Part shown: positions 1-9,543 of the stretch, one piece after another
Position numbering within the stretch: position 1 is the first letter of the stretch
Layout: each line of letters begins with the position of its first letter
DNA from: Escallonia rubra
Lineage: Eukaryota; Streptophyta; Magnoliopsida; Escalloniales; Escalloniaceae
Assembly (NCBI GenBank): GCA_033065855.1
Contig: JAVXUO010000518.1
Location: 186,001 to 250,000 of the forward strand
Direction: 5' to 3'
DNA: 64,000 nucleotides
The notes under the pieces: model-generated
Seen by the model: the letters and a program-made list of their open reading frames with translations, nothing else
The model's database searches: none
Told to the model about the DNA's origin: nothing
Program-made: the position numbers and the translations under genes

Positions 1-412
1 ATGGTAAACAATTTCATTATCCGACAATTTTACTTATTAGTTGGCAAATTTATAAAATATAAGTGGAAGTCTAACGTCACTTAAGACGATAAATAGGAAT
101 GCTAGAACTTGGTTTTTATCAACAAAATGGTAGTTCAAAAATAGCAAAAAGAAAAGAAGAGGAGGATGCACGAATGACCTAATTAACCCAATGAGTTGTG
201 TGACCATATTAATTGTCAAAGTTGGCCAGCAAATTTGTACGTGTGTACGAGTTATAATGCGGAGAGTAGGTCATAAAAAGCTAATAACACTGCTGCATTT
301 CGTCCTCCGCATGTTTCTTACTTTGGGAACTTAGTCAGTTTGTGTTAGTTCAAATCCCAATTACACTTGCCTAACTTCCAAATAACAATGATGGGCTGCT
401 GCTTTGTTTGAC

Positions 413-907
413 CCCCCGGGGGATAGTAGTGGCTGTACTGTGTGCTTGTTGGGTTGTTGCCCGTCTAACGGCAGCAAGGGTCTTGGGGTTGGAATTGCCG
501 GTGAAAAGTGTGGAATTGTCGTGTTGATGGCCTCTCACTCTCACCCTCGTTTTGTGCTCAGATTGCATAGGTGTCGTGTACCCCCTTTGGTTTGTGCGGT
601 TTCAAGGTGTCTTCCTCATTGTAATGTGTTTGATTTTATGTGTTTTTTTTTTGGTTTAATAGGTTTTAATTTGTATCCTTTAGTCCTTGACATATTACTT
701 AAGGTTAAGCTGAAGTGTAGGATATACTCTGCTTCAGCTTAACTGTAATGTGTATAGGCTTAAAGGTAATTTATTCATTTCTGACCTTCGTGATCTTGTA
801 TACGCATGAATCACGAAAATGTCGTGACCTTCACATGCCGTTGGGCAAACTTTGTAACATTTTAATTATCAATGCTATTCTCTTATTTACCAAAAAAAAA
901 AAAAAAA
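413..907 (+). mobile_element. 5'-truncated LINE (L1-like) 3' end with poly(A) tail
   Basis: This stretch is absent from the matching place in unit B (near 6285-6310), so it is an insertion or a unit-B loss. It ends in TCTTATTTACC followed by 16 A residues (892-907), the usual look of a plant L1 LINE 3' end. No reverse-transcriptase coding is left. I could not identify target-site duplications with confidence. The insert dates to after the duplication if unit B keeps the empty site. Confidence 0.6.
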
Positions 908-1551
908 GAATATACGGTCCGTTGGCCTGGTTTGAGTCTTGCAACTGCTCGTAGTTGATGTCAACGCCGAAACAACCGCGGTAGTATTTTGATCAAACAT
1001 CACCAAACAACTTATTGGAGCATCTGAATGTGCTTTAATCAAAACTGAAACATTGCGCAGAGATGCGACTAATAGCTGCATATTTGTGAAGAAATGACTC
1101 TAGGCGGATGTGTGATTTAGAAACGTAAAAGGATGTAATTTTAGCTATTAAATAATATATGCAATTGGATCGACAGCCGTTGCAACTACGACATCTTTTA
1201 AGACATAACTCTGATAGTTTGTACCATTATCGGGGATCCCTCCTAAGATATGTGTGTCCATATCTCATCTTTGGATTATGGTTTAAATTCTGTCGCACAA
1301 TGCACTTTCTGGCGAACGACCGGTGGAAAATGACAAATGCGAGCATTCGCTTGCTTTCTCTTTTTGGTAATGGGTGAGGAGGAAAATTTATGGGCGTAAA
1401 ACTTCTTAAATTTCATTTTCAAATGAAGTAAACACGATGGTGGACTCGGACGTTGAAAAAGTTCCTCAAATTTCCATCTCTTACCCACTCAATCTTGGGG
1501 AGGAAGACTTGACAACTTCCGCCTAACTCCCATTTGTCTAAGCCAGCTTCC

Positions 1552-1559
1552 TATAAAAG
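1552..1559 (+). promoter_or_regulatory. TATA box of phytocyanin-like gene, copy 1
   Basis: TATAAAAG lies about 117 bases before the ATG and is conserved at the same relative place in copy 3 (6954). The shared flank reads CCTATAAAAGCCCATCAAGTA. Confidence 0.6.
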
Positions 1560-1675
1560 CCCATCAAGTACTGATTTCAGTTTCATCAATCCCAAAACCT
1601 AATCATCTTTACTACCAATATCAGCAGTACTTCTCAAGTCCTCTTAGCGGTTCTATACAGCCGAGAGTACTGAAG

Positions 1676-2349
1676 ATGTCTTTCAGATATACAAACTTGC
1701 TAGTTCTTCTAGCTGTAATTGCTTCGATGTCAGCAGCTGCAACGGCCAACAAGGACTTCAATAATTGGAACTCTGGCTTCAATTACACCGATTGGGCGCT
1801 CAAACACCATAATGGTGCTCAGAATTCCAGCAGGGTCATTGTTGGAGGGTCAGAGAAGTGGCACTTTGGTGTCAACTACATCGACTGGGCTCAGAAAAAT
1901 GGCCCCTTTTATCTCAATGACACCCTGGGTATGTTGAGTTTTACCACAAAATTGGTCATTTGGTGTGACAACTGAGAAGTTTTTACATTAAACTTTGTTT
2001 TTTGATATGATGCTTTGTGATTCCGAAACTTTGGTCCATACTCTCTTGTGAGATTCAAAATGAAGTGTTCTTATCCATGTTGAAAATTGCAGTGTTCAAG
2101 TATGACGCGCCCACCGCTACACGAGCTCACAGTGTTTACTTGCTAAAGAACTTCCGGAGCTTCTTAACGTGCGACCTGAGGGGAGCAAAGCAGGTTGCAA
2201 CAACGACACAAGGAGGAGGGAAGGGGTTTGAGTTCGTGCTGAACAAGTGGCAGCCTCACTACTTTGCTTGCGGCGAAGGCAACGGCTTTCATTGCAGCAA
2301 TGGAACGATGAAGTTCTTCGTGATGCCACTTCTGCGCTGGCATTTCTGA
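1676..2349 (+). CDS. Phytocyanin-like (cupredoxin) secreted protein, copy 1
   Basis: Two exons, 1676-1928 and 2093-2349, join in phase 1 at GT-AG sites and encode 169 residues. Residues 1-24 look like a signal peptide. The rest matches a plant plastocyanin-like/phytocyanin family: W-x-F-G-x-N-Y near 62-68, then the C-terminal copper-site region. Candidate ligands are His97 (AHSVY), Cys144 (HYFAC), His151 (GFHC) and Met157 (GTMKF), with Cys111 and Cys152 as the likely disulfide. Cys144 to His151 is C-x6-H, two residues longer than the usual C-x4-H, so copper binding is uncertain. The segment at 31-48 resembles 62-77, as if a strand had been duplicated. The family is extracellular; no GPI-type tail is seen. 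The start was chosen because it is shared with copy 3. A second copy lies 5.4 kb downstream. Confidence 0.85.
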
Positions 2350-3593
2350 GGATCTGAGCAAGCCGGCTCGGGACGATATGGAGGGCTATCTGCTGTCTGC
2401 ATGCCATCCAACGATTTTCTTTTGATGTTCTGCCTGACAAAATAAAGAGAGTTTAGAGAGATTTTATTCTTTTTCTTGGATTGCTTTTATATGTTGTTGT
2501 TGTGGGAGTGTGGGGAATACATGTATTGGGCCAATTCTTGCTTTTCACAATTTGCACGAACGTTAATCTTTGCATATAAAATGTCAGGTTATTCATGATT
2601 TATGCAAACATAGTGTGTCATGAATGTGAAGGCTGTCTAGGTGTAGCGGCTGCCGATGAATGATTGCGTAATTTTTATAGCGAGAGAATGACATACAGGC
2701 GTTTGTTACATGCATACTATGTAGAGCAAATGCTAGACGTTGCTTCGTTTCTTATATATCACTTCTTTACTATCATCGTTATATATTACGGTGTTGCTAT
2801 CAGTTAGATGTTGTATACGACCGCACCAAATTGCATGTTGACAAAGTAAACAATGAGCTGTTTAAGTGGCACATTCAACGGTGAAGGTGTTCGACTTTTT
2901 TAGCAGTGAGCCCATGTTTTGAATATGGAGGCAAACACTAGCACCAATTTGCCAAGAGGCCGACTTAATTGGATTTTTCTCTCTTTGATCGATGTCATGC
3001 AAAAAAGGTAACAGTGAGATTTTCCTCTTCCGTAATTAGTAATTTACTTCTTTCACTTGCTTGAAGTGCAGCTTTTGTGAATCTGGTGCTACTGCTAAGT
3101 TAGGGTAGAAGAGAGGACTACAAAATATCGATTTTTTTTCGATTCAAATGGGGAACTTCTGCCTTTTCGTAGTCAAAGTCTTATTTTTGTCACAAAAAGT
3201 ATAAATCACTAAAAGTGCAAAAGAAAAAATCATCATTTTAGCAGTAGCTAAATAACTATAGACTTAATATCAAAATGCACCTTTTCATAGAATTCAGATC
3301 CATTAAATCTCAATTCCACGTACGTTCCAGAGTCAGGAGCTCCCCAAATGTATAAGACTAATTGGGATTGAACAATGTTCACTCCGTTGTTATTCTGCTT
3401 CGCTTTACGGTAATTAATGTTACGAAAAAACAAAATTGTAAAAGTGATAATGATATGGCTAATGTGATGTAACCGATCGATTAGAGGAAAGAATAATAAA
3501 GCCTTACTCCTTATGATCAAGAAATATCTTGCCCATGTTCGTTACAACATATCAAAAGCCGAACACCTTTGCTTATGAATAAAAGAAATAGAG
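2350..3593 (+). other. Duplicated 3' flank and spacer, no gene seen
   Basis: Non-coding sequence after phytocyanin copy 1, up to the SCNM1 remnant. AATAAA-type signals follow the stop near 2440. The stretch aligns with 7819-9543 apart from a roughly 520-bp insert present only in unit B. I see no further gene. Confidence 0.7.
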
Positions 3594-3777
3594 ATGAGTG
3601 TGTTCGGAGGAGACACTGGGCAAGCGAGGCTCAGCACAGGAAGAGAAGAGTAAACGATCTGATTGAAGACGGCTTAATCACGGTGGTGGGTCTTCTTCTA
3701 ATTACAAGAATCTTTCTAGTGGCAAATACGCCTGCCTCGTCTGCCCCCGCAATCCCATCCTCGACACCCTTCTTATG
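3594..3777 (+). pseudogene. SCNM1-like exon 1 remnant (unit A)
   Basis: This is the unit-A counterpart of the intact exon at 9544-9735. It starts with the same ATGAGTGTGTTCGGAGGAGA and can be followed to the zinc-finger region. At least two one-base losses relative to unit B break the frame, one after GGAGGAGAC and one in the GACGGC stretch. Homology stops before the splice donor, and no second exon follows. It is the broken edge of the duplication and should give no protein. Confidence 0.85.
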
Positions 3778-3859
3778 GCACAAATAGTTAGCAAAATATT
3801 GAAAACAGGGTTAGATAGAAATGTACAGAGAGCATGAGGAAGTTCGTAAAAAGAACTAA

Positions 3860-4638
3860 ATTCTTTTGGCGATTATCTATGATAAAAAATTCAATTATGA
3901 AAAGCCTTTTGCTTGTTTATACTCTTTTTCTACGAGATGCCGGTAATTCCTTGTACCGCATTCCTAGTCATAGTATGTAGATTGTGAAGAAGACTGTTTG
4001 ACTTTACCCCTTCTTTCTTTGCTTTCTTTTTTAATCCAAATTTTGGTGGTGTGACTATGTTACTATTGCCATATTTAAATGGCATAAAACGCATCAATTT
4101 TATTGTAATATAATGAAATTCGACTAGATACTAGACATAAGTAAGCCGCGAATACAACGGATAAATTCGGGGAACAAATAATTCTACGAGGGATTATTTG
4201 TCTTCCTAGTCTTCGACACAAGAAAAGGAATTTTCCACACCCCTTTCTTGTGTCGAAATAATAATGATTCTTGATCCTGTTCGCCAAAGATTCTTAGTCT
4301 TAGTTTCTATTTTTCCAGATGTATCAGAACTTTTTTTAGCTTATTTACCTATAATATTAATAAGTAGAAAAAAAAAAAAAAAACGAAAGGGAAATTTATT
4401 GAGTAAATAGAACTTCTTCAATAAAAAAAAAAAAAAAATTATATTTTGATGAGATACTCAAATAAATAGAGTAAGGTTCTATTAGTATCAAAACATTTTG
4501 ATGATATCTAATCTACAGAAATATATATTATGTCATTCAGGAAGTCGGACGATTCCTTCTTTCTTCGAACTTTGAAAGTATCTATAAATCAACGAAGGTC
4601 GTTTAGACAAAAAAAATATTCTAATTCTTAAGAATTCA
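3860..4638. other. Plastid-like DNA insert (candidate NUPT)
   Basis: AT-rich sequence unlike its neighbours, with the feel of plastid intergenic DNA: a 14-bp perfect hairpin (4212-4257), long A runs and no match in unit A or B. It ends abruptly at 4638, where the phytocyanin exon fragment begins in the middle of an exon. Plastid origin is pattern recognition only; I could not name the plastid spacer. Confidence 0.4.
4212..4257. repeat. Perfect 14-bp inverted repeat (hairpin)
   Basis: TTCGACACAAGAAA at 4212-4225 is matched by its reverse complement at 4244-4257, with partly complementary sequence in between. It resembles the 3'-end stabilising hairpins of plastid transcripts and is the best clue to the origin of the surrounding insert. 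Confidence 0.8.
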
Positions 4639-4870
4639 ACAGTGTTTACTTGCTAAAGAATTTCCAGGGCTCCTTACTTAACGTGCGACCTGAGGGGAGC
4701 AAAGCAGGTGGCGGCAGCAACACAAGGAGGAGGGGAGGGGTTTGAGCTCGTGCTGAAGAACTGGGAGCCTCACTACTTTGCTTGTAGCGAAGGCAACGGC
4801 TTTCATTGCTGCAATGGAACGATGAGGTTCCTCGTGATGCCACTTCTGCGCGGGCACTTCAGAGGATGGG
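4639..4870 (+). pseudogene. Phytocyanin-like exon 2 fragment, copy 2
   Basis: The stretch begins at the SVYLLKNF coding region and is clearly homologous to exon 2 of copies 1 and 3, including the PHYFAC and NGFHC region. The first exon and the start of exon 2 are missing and replaced by organelle-like DNA. A small insertion near 4670-4680 (TACT, relative to the other copies) shifts the frame before the copper-site region. Downstream, the reading frame runs past the normal stop. It is a dead third copy of the cluster. Confidence 0.85.
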
Positions 4871-4944
4871 ATTTAGCTGGCCTGGGAAGAAGCAGTTCTG
4901 CCTACATGCATTGGGATTCTTTCTGTAACTTTGAAGCCTTGTAA

Positions 4945-5966
4945 TTCTTTCTTTAGATACTCTCAGATACTGGTTGAAGTTTTGAAAGGATATGTCGATA
5001 CATGTATTGGGTGACATCTTATTATAAGTGTTCTACAAAACAGTAATCTCGCAATAAAACGTCAAGTCGTACTTAATTTTTATGTTACACGTCTGCAGTT
5101 TGACAGGGTACGATGTTCATCGTACATTTTTGTGGTTCTTTCTTAAACATTCATCTCTCTCGAGAAAATTCCTGTCGTGAACTTCTGATGGCGGAACAAG
5201 GAACAAGCTTTGCTCCAACTCTGACACTCTAGGTTTAAGCTTCAAATACATCGCCATACCTTCTTATTTTCTGGGAACTCACATGGCCACATACTTAAGT
5301 CAGCGCCAAATCACATATACTGACAGTAACAAAATTGTTTCTGAAACTGAAAATAGAATTTGCAACAAGAGGCAATCTCATATATCTCTTGATCTTTATA
5401 ACTCTCAAAGTCTTTGAAAAGAAAATCTTAAACCATGCACGGCGGTCCATCGATGATATGAGCAAGACTTTGTCCTTCTCTTTCTCAGTAGCCTTATTAT
5501 CATTTCCACTTCTATCGTTATTTTTGTTACCGGTGTCTTAATCTATTGACGAACAACACAATTTCACAGGTCTCATACCGGTATACTTTTTGGCTTCGAT
5601 TCCTCATCCGTCATTCCACAATCTGTTAGCCTCTGCTCGGGTATATATATTAGCTAGTTCAGCTTTGAAGTTGCTCGGATTCTACAATTCTGTGACACAT
5701 ACATGATGGGAAATCTTTGGAACGTTACCGTGTTCCCTAGAAAGGCCCTGATATCTGAGATCATACATTCCCATTCTTAAGCCGTTACATTACGTGATAT
5801 AACCAATATGGTCACTCCAACGGTAGTAGTGAATCTTGCTACTGAAACGTTATGCTGATCACCACCAGTGTGGTGTTTATCTCAGTTGTTTGTTGAACTT
5901 GAAAGAAAAGAAATGTTGGAAACTTTCATAATGCACTAGCTAAAGTCAAATGGCACAAACAGGAAC
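4945..5966. other. Spacer between units, no gene seen
   Basis: AT-rich sequence with no recognisable coding, repeat or RNA feature. It contains a few short pyrimidine-rich stretches. It ends where unit B homology begins. Confidence 0.6.
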
Positions 5967-6953
5967 ATAAATAGGAATGCTATTAGAACTTGATTATTGG
6001 AGACAAAATAGTTGTACAAAAATAGCAAAAAGAAAAGGGTCCACGAATGACCTAATTAACCCAATGAGTTATGTACGTGAACATAATGACTGCAAAATTG
6101 GTCCGCAAATTTGTACGTGTGTATGAGTTATAATGCGGAGAGTTGGTCAGCAAAGGCTAATAACACTGCTTCATTTCGTCCTGCACGTGTTGCTTACTTT
6201 GAGAACTTAGTCAGTTTGTTTTAGTTCAAATCCCAATTACACTTGCCTAACTTCCAATTAGCAATGATGCGCTACTGCTTTATTTGACCACCCTTTTTAT
6301 GCAAATGAATATACAGTTGGTTGGCCTGGTTTGAGTCTGCTCGCAGTGGATGTCAACGGCGAAACAACCGCTGTAGAATTTTGATCAAATCTCACTTAAT
6401 AGGCCATTGGAGCTTCTGAATGTGCTCTAGTCAAAACTTAAACATTGCACGGAGAACTCTGTATACATGCGACTAATAGCTGCATATTTGAGAAGAAATG
6501 ACTCTAAGCGGATGTGTGATTTAGAAACGTAAAAGGATGTAAAATTAGATGTTAAATAACATATGCAATTAGATCGACAGCCGTTGCAACTACGACATCT
6601 TTTAAGACATAACTCTGATAGTTTGTACCATTATCGGGAATCCCACCTAAGACATGTGTGTCCATATCTCGTCTTTGGATTATAGTTTAAATTTTGTCGC
6701 TAATGCAGTTTTTGGCAAACGCCAGGTGGACAATGACAAATGCGAGCATTCTCTTGCATTTTCTCTTTTTGGTAATGGGTGAGGAGGAAAATTTATGGAT
6801 TTAAAACTTCTTAAATTTCATTTTCAAATGAAGTAAACATGATGATGGACTCGGAAATTGAAAAAGTTCATCAAATTTCCATCTCTGACCCACTCAATCT
6901 TGGGGAAGACTTGACAATTTCCGCCTAACTCCCATTTGTCTAAGCCAGTTTCC

Positions 6954-6960
6954 TATAAAA
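6954..6960 (+). promoter_or_regulatory. TATA box of phytocyanin-like gene, copy 3
   Basis: TATAAAA, the same context and about the same distance from the ATG as in copy 1 (1552). Confidence 0.6.
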
Positions 6961-7077
6961 GCCCATCAAGTATTGATTTCAGTTTCATCGATCCCAAAAC
7001 CTGATCATCTTTACTACCAATATCAGCAGTACTTCTCAAGTTCCCTTAGCGGTTCTATACAGCCGAGAGTACCGAAG

Positions 7078-7818
7078 ATGACTTTCAGATATACAAACTT
7101 GCTAGTTCTTCTAGCTGTAACTGCTTCGATGTTAGCAGCTGCAACGGCCAACAAGGACTTCAAGAATTGGAACTCCGACTTCAATTACACCGATTGGGCG
7201 CTCAAACAGCATAATGGTGCTCAGAACTCCAGCAGGGTCATTGTTGGAGGGTCAGAGAAGTGGCACTTTGGTGTCAACTACATCGACTGGGCTCAGAAAA
7301 ATGGCCCCTTTTATCTCAATGACACCCTAGGTTTGTTGAGTTGCGCCATAAAATTGGCCATATTGGTGCCATACCTGAGAAGGTTTTGCATTAGATCTCA
7401 TGATTCCAAAAAAATTTACACTTTTATTCTAATGATAGTCAAAATCTAGTATTCTTATCCATGAATTACAAACTCGTGCATTTCCTCTCGTGCATGGTTG
7501 CATTCAAACAGATAAAGAAAATAAGACTGATTATTGATGCTAATGATGTTGAATGTTGCAGTGTTCAAGTATGATGCGCCCACCGCTACACGAGCTCACA
7601 GTGTTTACTTGCTGAAGAATTTCCGGAGCTTCTTAACGTGCGACCTGAGGGGAGCAAAGCAGGTGGCAACAACGACACAAGGAGGAGGGAAGGGGTTTGA
7701 GTTCGTGCTGAAGAACTGGCAGCCTCATTACTTTGCTTGCGGCGAAGGCAACGGCTTTCATTGCAGCAACGGAACAATGAAGTTCTTCGTGATGCCACTT
7801 CTGCGCTGGCATTTCTGA
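7078..7818 (+). CDS. Phytocyanin-like (cupredoxin) secreted protein, copy 3
   Basis: Exons 7078-7330 and 7562-7818 have exactly the lengths of copy 1 (253 and 257 bases) and the same phase-1 junction; the product is 169 residues. It has a signal peptide (residues 1-24), the FNYTDWA and VNYIDWA internal repeat, and the same candidate copper residues (His97, Cys144, His151, Met157). An in-frame ATG exists further upstream at 6973. I chose 7078 because copy 1 shares it, it follows the conserved leader, and it begins the signal peptide. The intron is longer than in copy 1 (231 versus 164 bases). Both genes look functional. Differences between them are mostly silent or conservative, which suggests recent duplication or gene conversion. 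Confidence 0.87.
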
Positions 7819-8525
7819 GGATCTGAGCAAGCCGACTCGGGACGTTATGGAGGGCTATCTGCATGCCATCCAACGATTTTCTTTTACTGTTTTGCCTGAC
7901 AAAATAATGAGAGTTTAGAGAGATTTTATTCTTTTTCTTTCATTGCTTTTTATGTGTTGTTGTTGTGAGAGTGTGGGGAATACATGTATTGGGCCAATTC
8001 TTGCTTTTCATAAGTTGTACGAACATTGATCTTTGCAATAAAATGTCAGCTTATATTCATGATTCATGCACAGAGAGTCTGTCCTAAATGTGAAGGCTGT
8101 CTAGGTGCAGCGGCTGCCGATGAATATGATTGTGTATTTTTTATAGCACGAGTTTGTCTATAGGCGTTTGTTAGGTGCATATTATGTAGACCAAGTTCTA
8201 CGCGTTGCTTTGTTCCTTGTATTTCACTTCTTATTATCGTCTCTATATATTACGGTGTTGTTATCAGTTGAATGATTTACACGATCGCACCAAGTTGCAT
8301 GTTGACAGATTAAACAGTAAGTTGTTTACGTGAGACATTCAACAGTGAAGGTGTTTGATTTTTTTAACAGTGGGCCCATGTTTTAAATATGGAGGCAAAC
8401 ATTAGCACCGAATTGCCAAGAGGCCAACTTAATCGGATTTTCCTCTCTTCGCTGGATGTCATGCAAAAAGCTAACATTGAGGATTGCTCTCTTCTATAAT
8501 AAGCAATTTTAATTCTTTCACTTAC
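7819..8525 (+). other. 3' flank of phytocyanin copy 3, duplicated spacer
   Basis: Aligns with 2350-3050 of unit A, including an AATAAT/AATAAA-like stretch after the stop near 7903. No gene seen. Confidence 0.6.
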
Positions 8526-9048
8526 TTTTTTTTTTCCAGTTAAGAGGAAAAATATTTCATATATAAAAAGTTTTACAAGCCGTCTTGGCTAGATTATATA
8601 TTCTATAAACATAAAAGATAGCAACAATTGCTACCATTAACACTACAAATTAACACCTAACATATAGACAATTAAACTAAGACATAACATATCATGCATT
8701 TCACCCTAATTTTTCGCAACATGCTGAGGCCTACAACTAACAATTTTAATATAAAATACAGCAAAACACATAAAAATACAATACAATATTAAAATGAGGA
8801 GGACAATCGGAATCACGCCAAACAAAGGTGTATTCGATCACCTACGGAACCACAACACAAAGACGAGAGGCGAAGGGGCCATCAACACCGCATGGTCCAA
8901 TCTTTTTCACCGGCATTTCCAATACTAAACGAAACGTTGCTGTTAGACATGTAACGAAGCAACGACCGCACACTACGTGTTAATCTAAGATACATCAACC
9001 CTTAACACCCCCCCCCCCCCCCCCCAAATACATACCTGGAAATACAAC
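8526..9048. mobile_element. Unit-B-specific insert, probable retroposon, family unknown
   Basis: About 520 bases with no counterpart in unit A, where the flanks CTTTCACTT and TTGTGAATCTG lie close together. It starts with a run of 10 T (8526-8535) and ends near a run of 18 C (9008-9025). The T run could be the poly(A) tail of a minus-strand insertion. I found no coding remnant and no clear target duplication, so the class is a guess. Confidence 0.45.
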
Positions 9049-9543
9049 TGTTGTGAATCTGATGCTACTGCTAATCAAATGGGGATCATCTGCCTTTTCA
9101 TAGTCAAAGTCTTATTTTTGTCACAAAAAACCTATTGATAGCTAAAAATTCAAAAAAATTAAAAATCATCTTTTTAGCAGCAACTAGATAACTGTAGACA
9201 CCCCACCAAAATGCACAATTTCATAGGATACGGATCCATTAAATCTCAGCTAAACGTTCCAAAGTCTGGAACTCCCCAAATCCTCAAGACTATTTGAGAT
9301 TGAACACTGTCTACCCTTTTGTTATTTTCGCTTTACAGATAAAATAATACTTCATGTCACAAAAAATTTTAAATTATAAAAGCGATAATGATATTGATAA
9401 TATGATATAATCAATTGATTAGACGAATGAATAATAAAGCCTTACTATGATCAAGAAATCTCTTGCACCTTTTCGTTGCAACCAATAAAAAGTCGAAGAC
9501 CTTTGCTTAACTTGGTCCTGCCAAGAGAATAAAAGAAACAGAG

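Larger units (their letters stand above)
89..3777 (+). repeat. Segmental duplication, unit A
   Basis: This block aligns by eye, in the same orientation, with 5967-9730. The match begins at a shared ATAAATAGGAATGCT and runs through the upstream region, the two-exon phytocyanin-like gene, its 3' flank and the first exon of an SCNM1-like gene. Unit A differs from unit B by a roughly 490-bp poly(A)-ended insert (413-907), many point differences and a degraded SCNM1 exon. The units stop matching just before the end of SCNM1 exon 1. Confidence 0.9.

Noticed and set aside
404-742. A 112-residue open frame near the window start
   Set aside because: It lies inside the LINE 3'-end insert (413-907), has no recognisable domain, and has no counterpart in unit B.
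6973-7077. Upstream in-frame ATG for phytocyanin copy 3
   Set aside because: Copy 1 does not support it, and it would place leader sequence before the signal peptide. The ATG at 7078 is shared and fits secretion.
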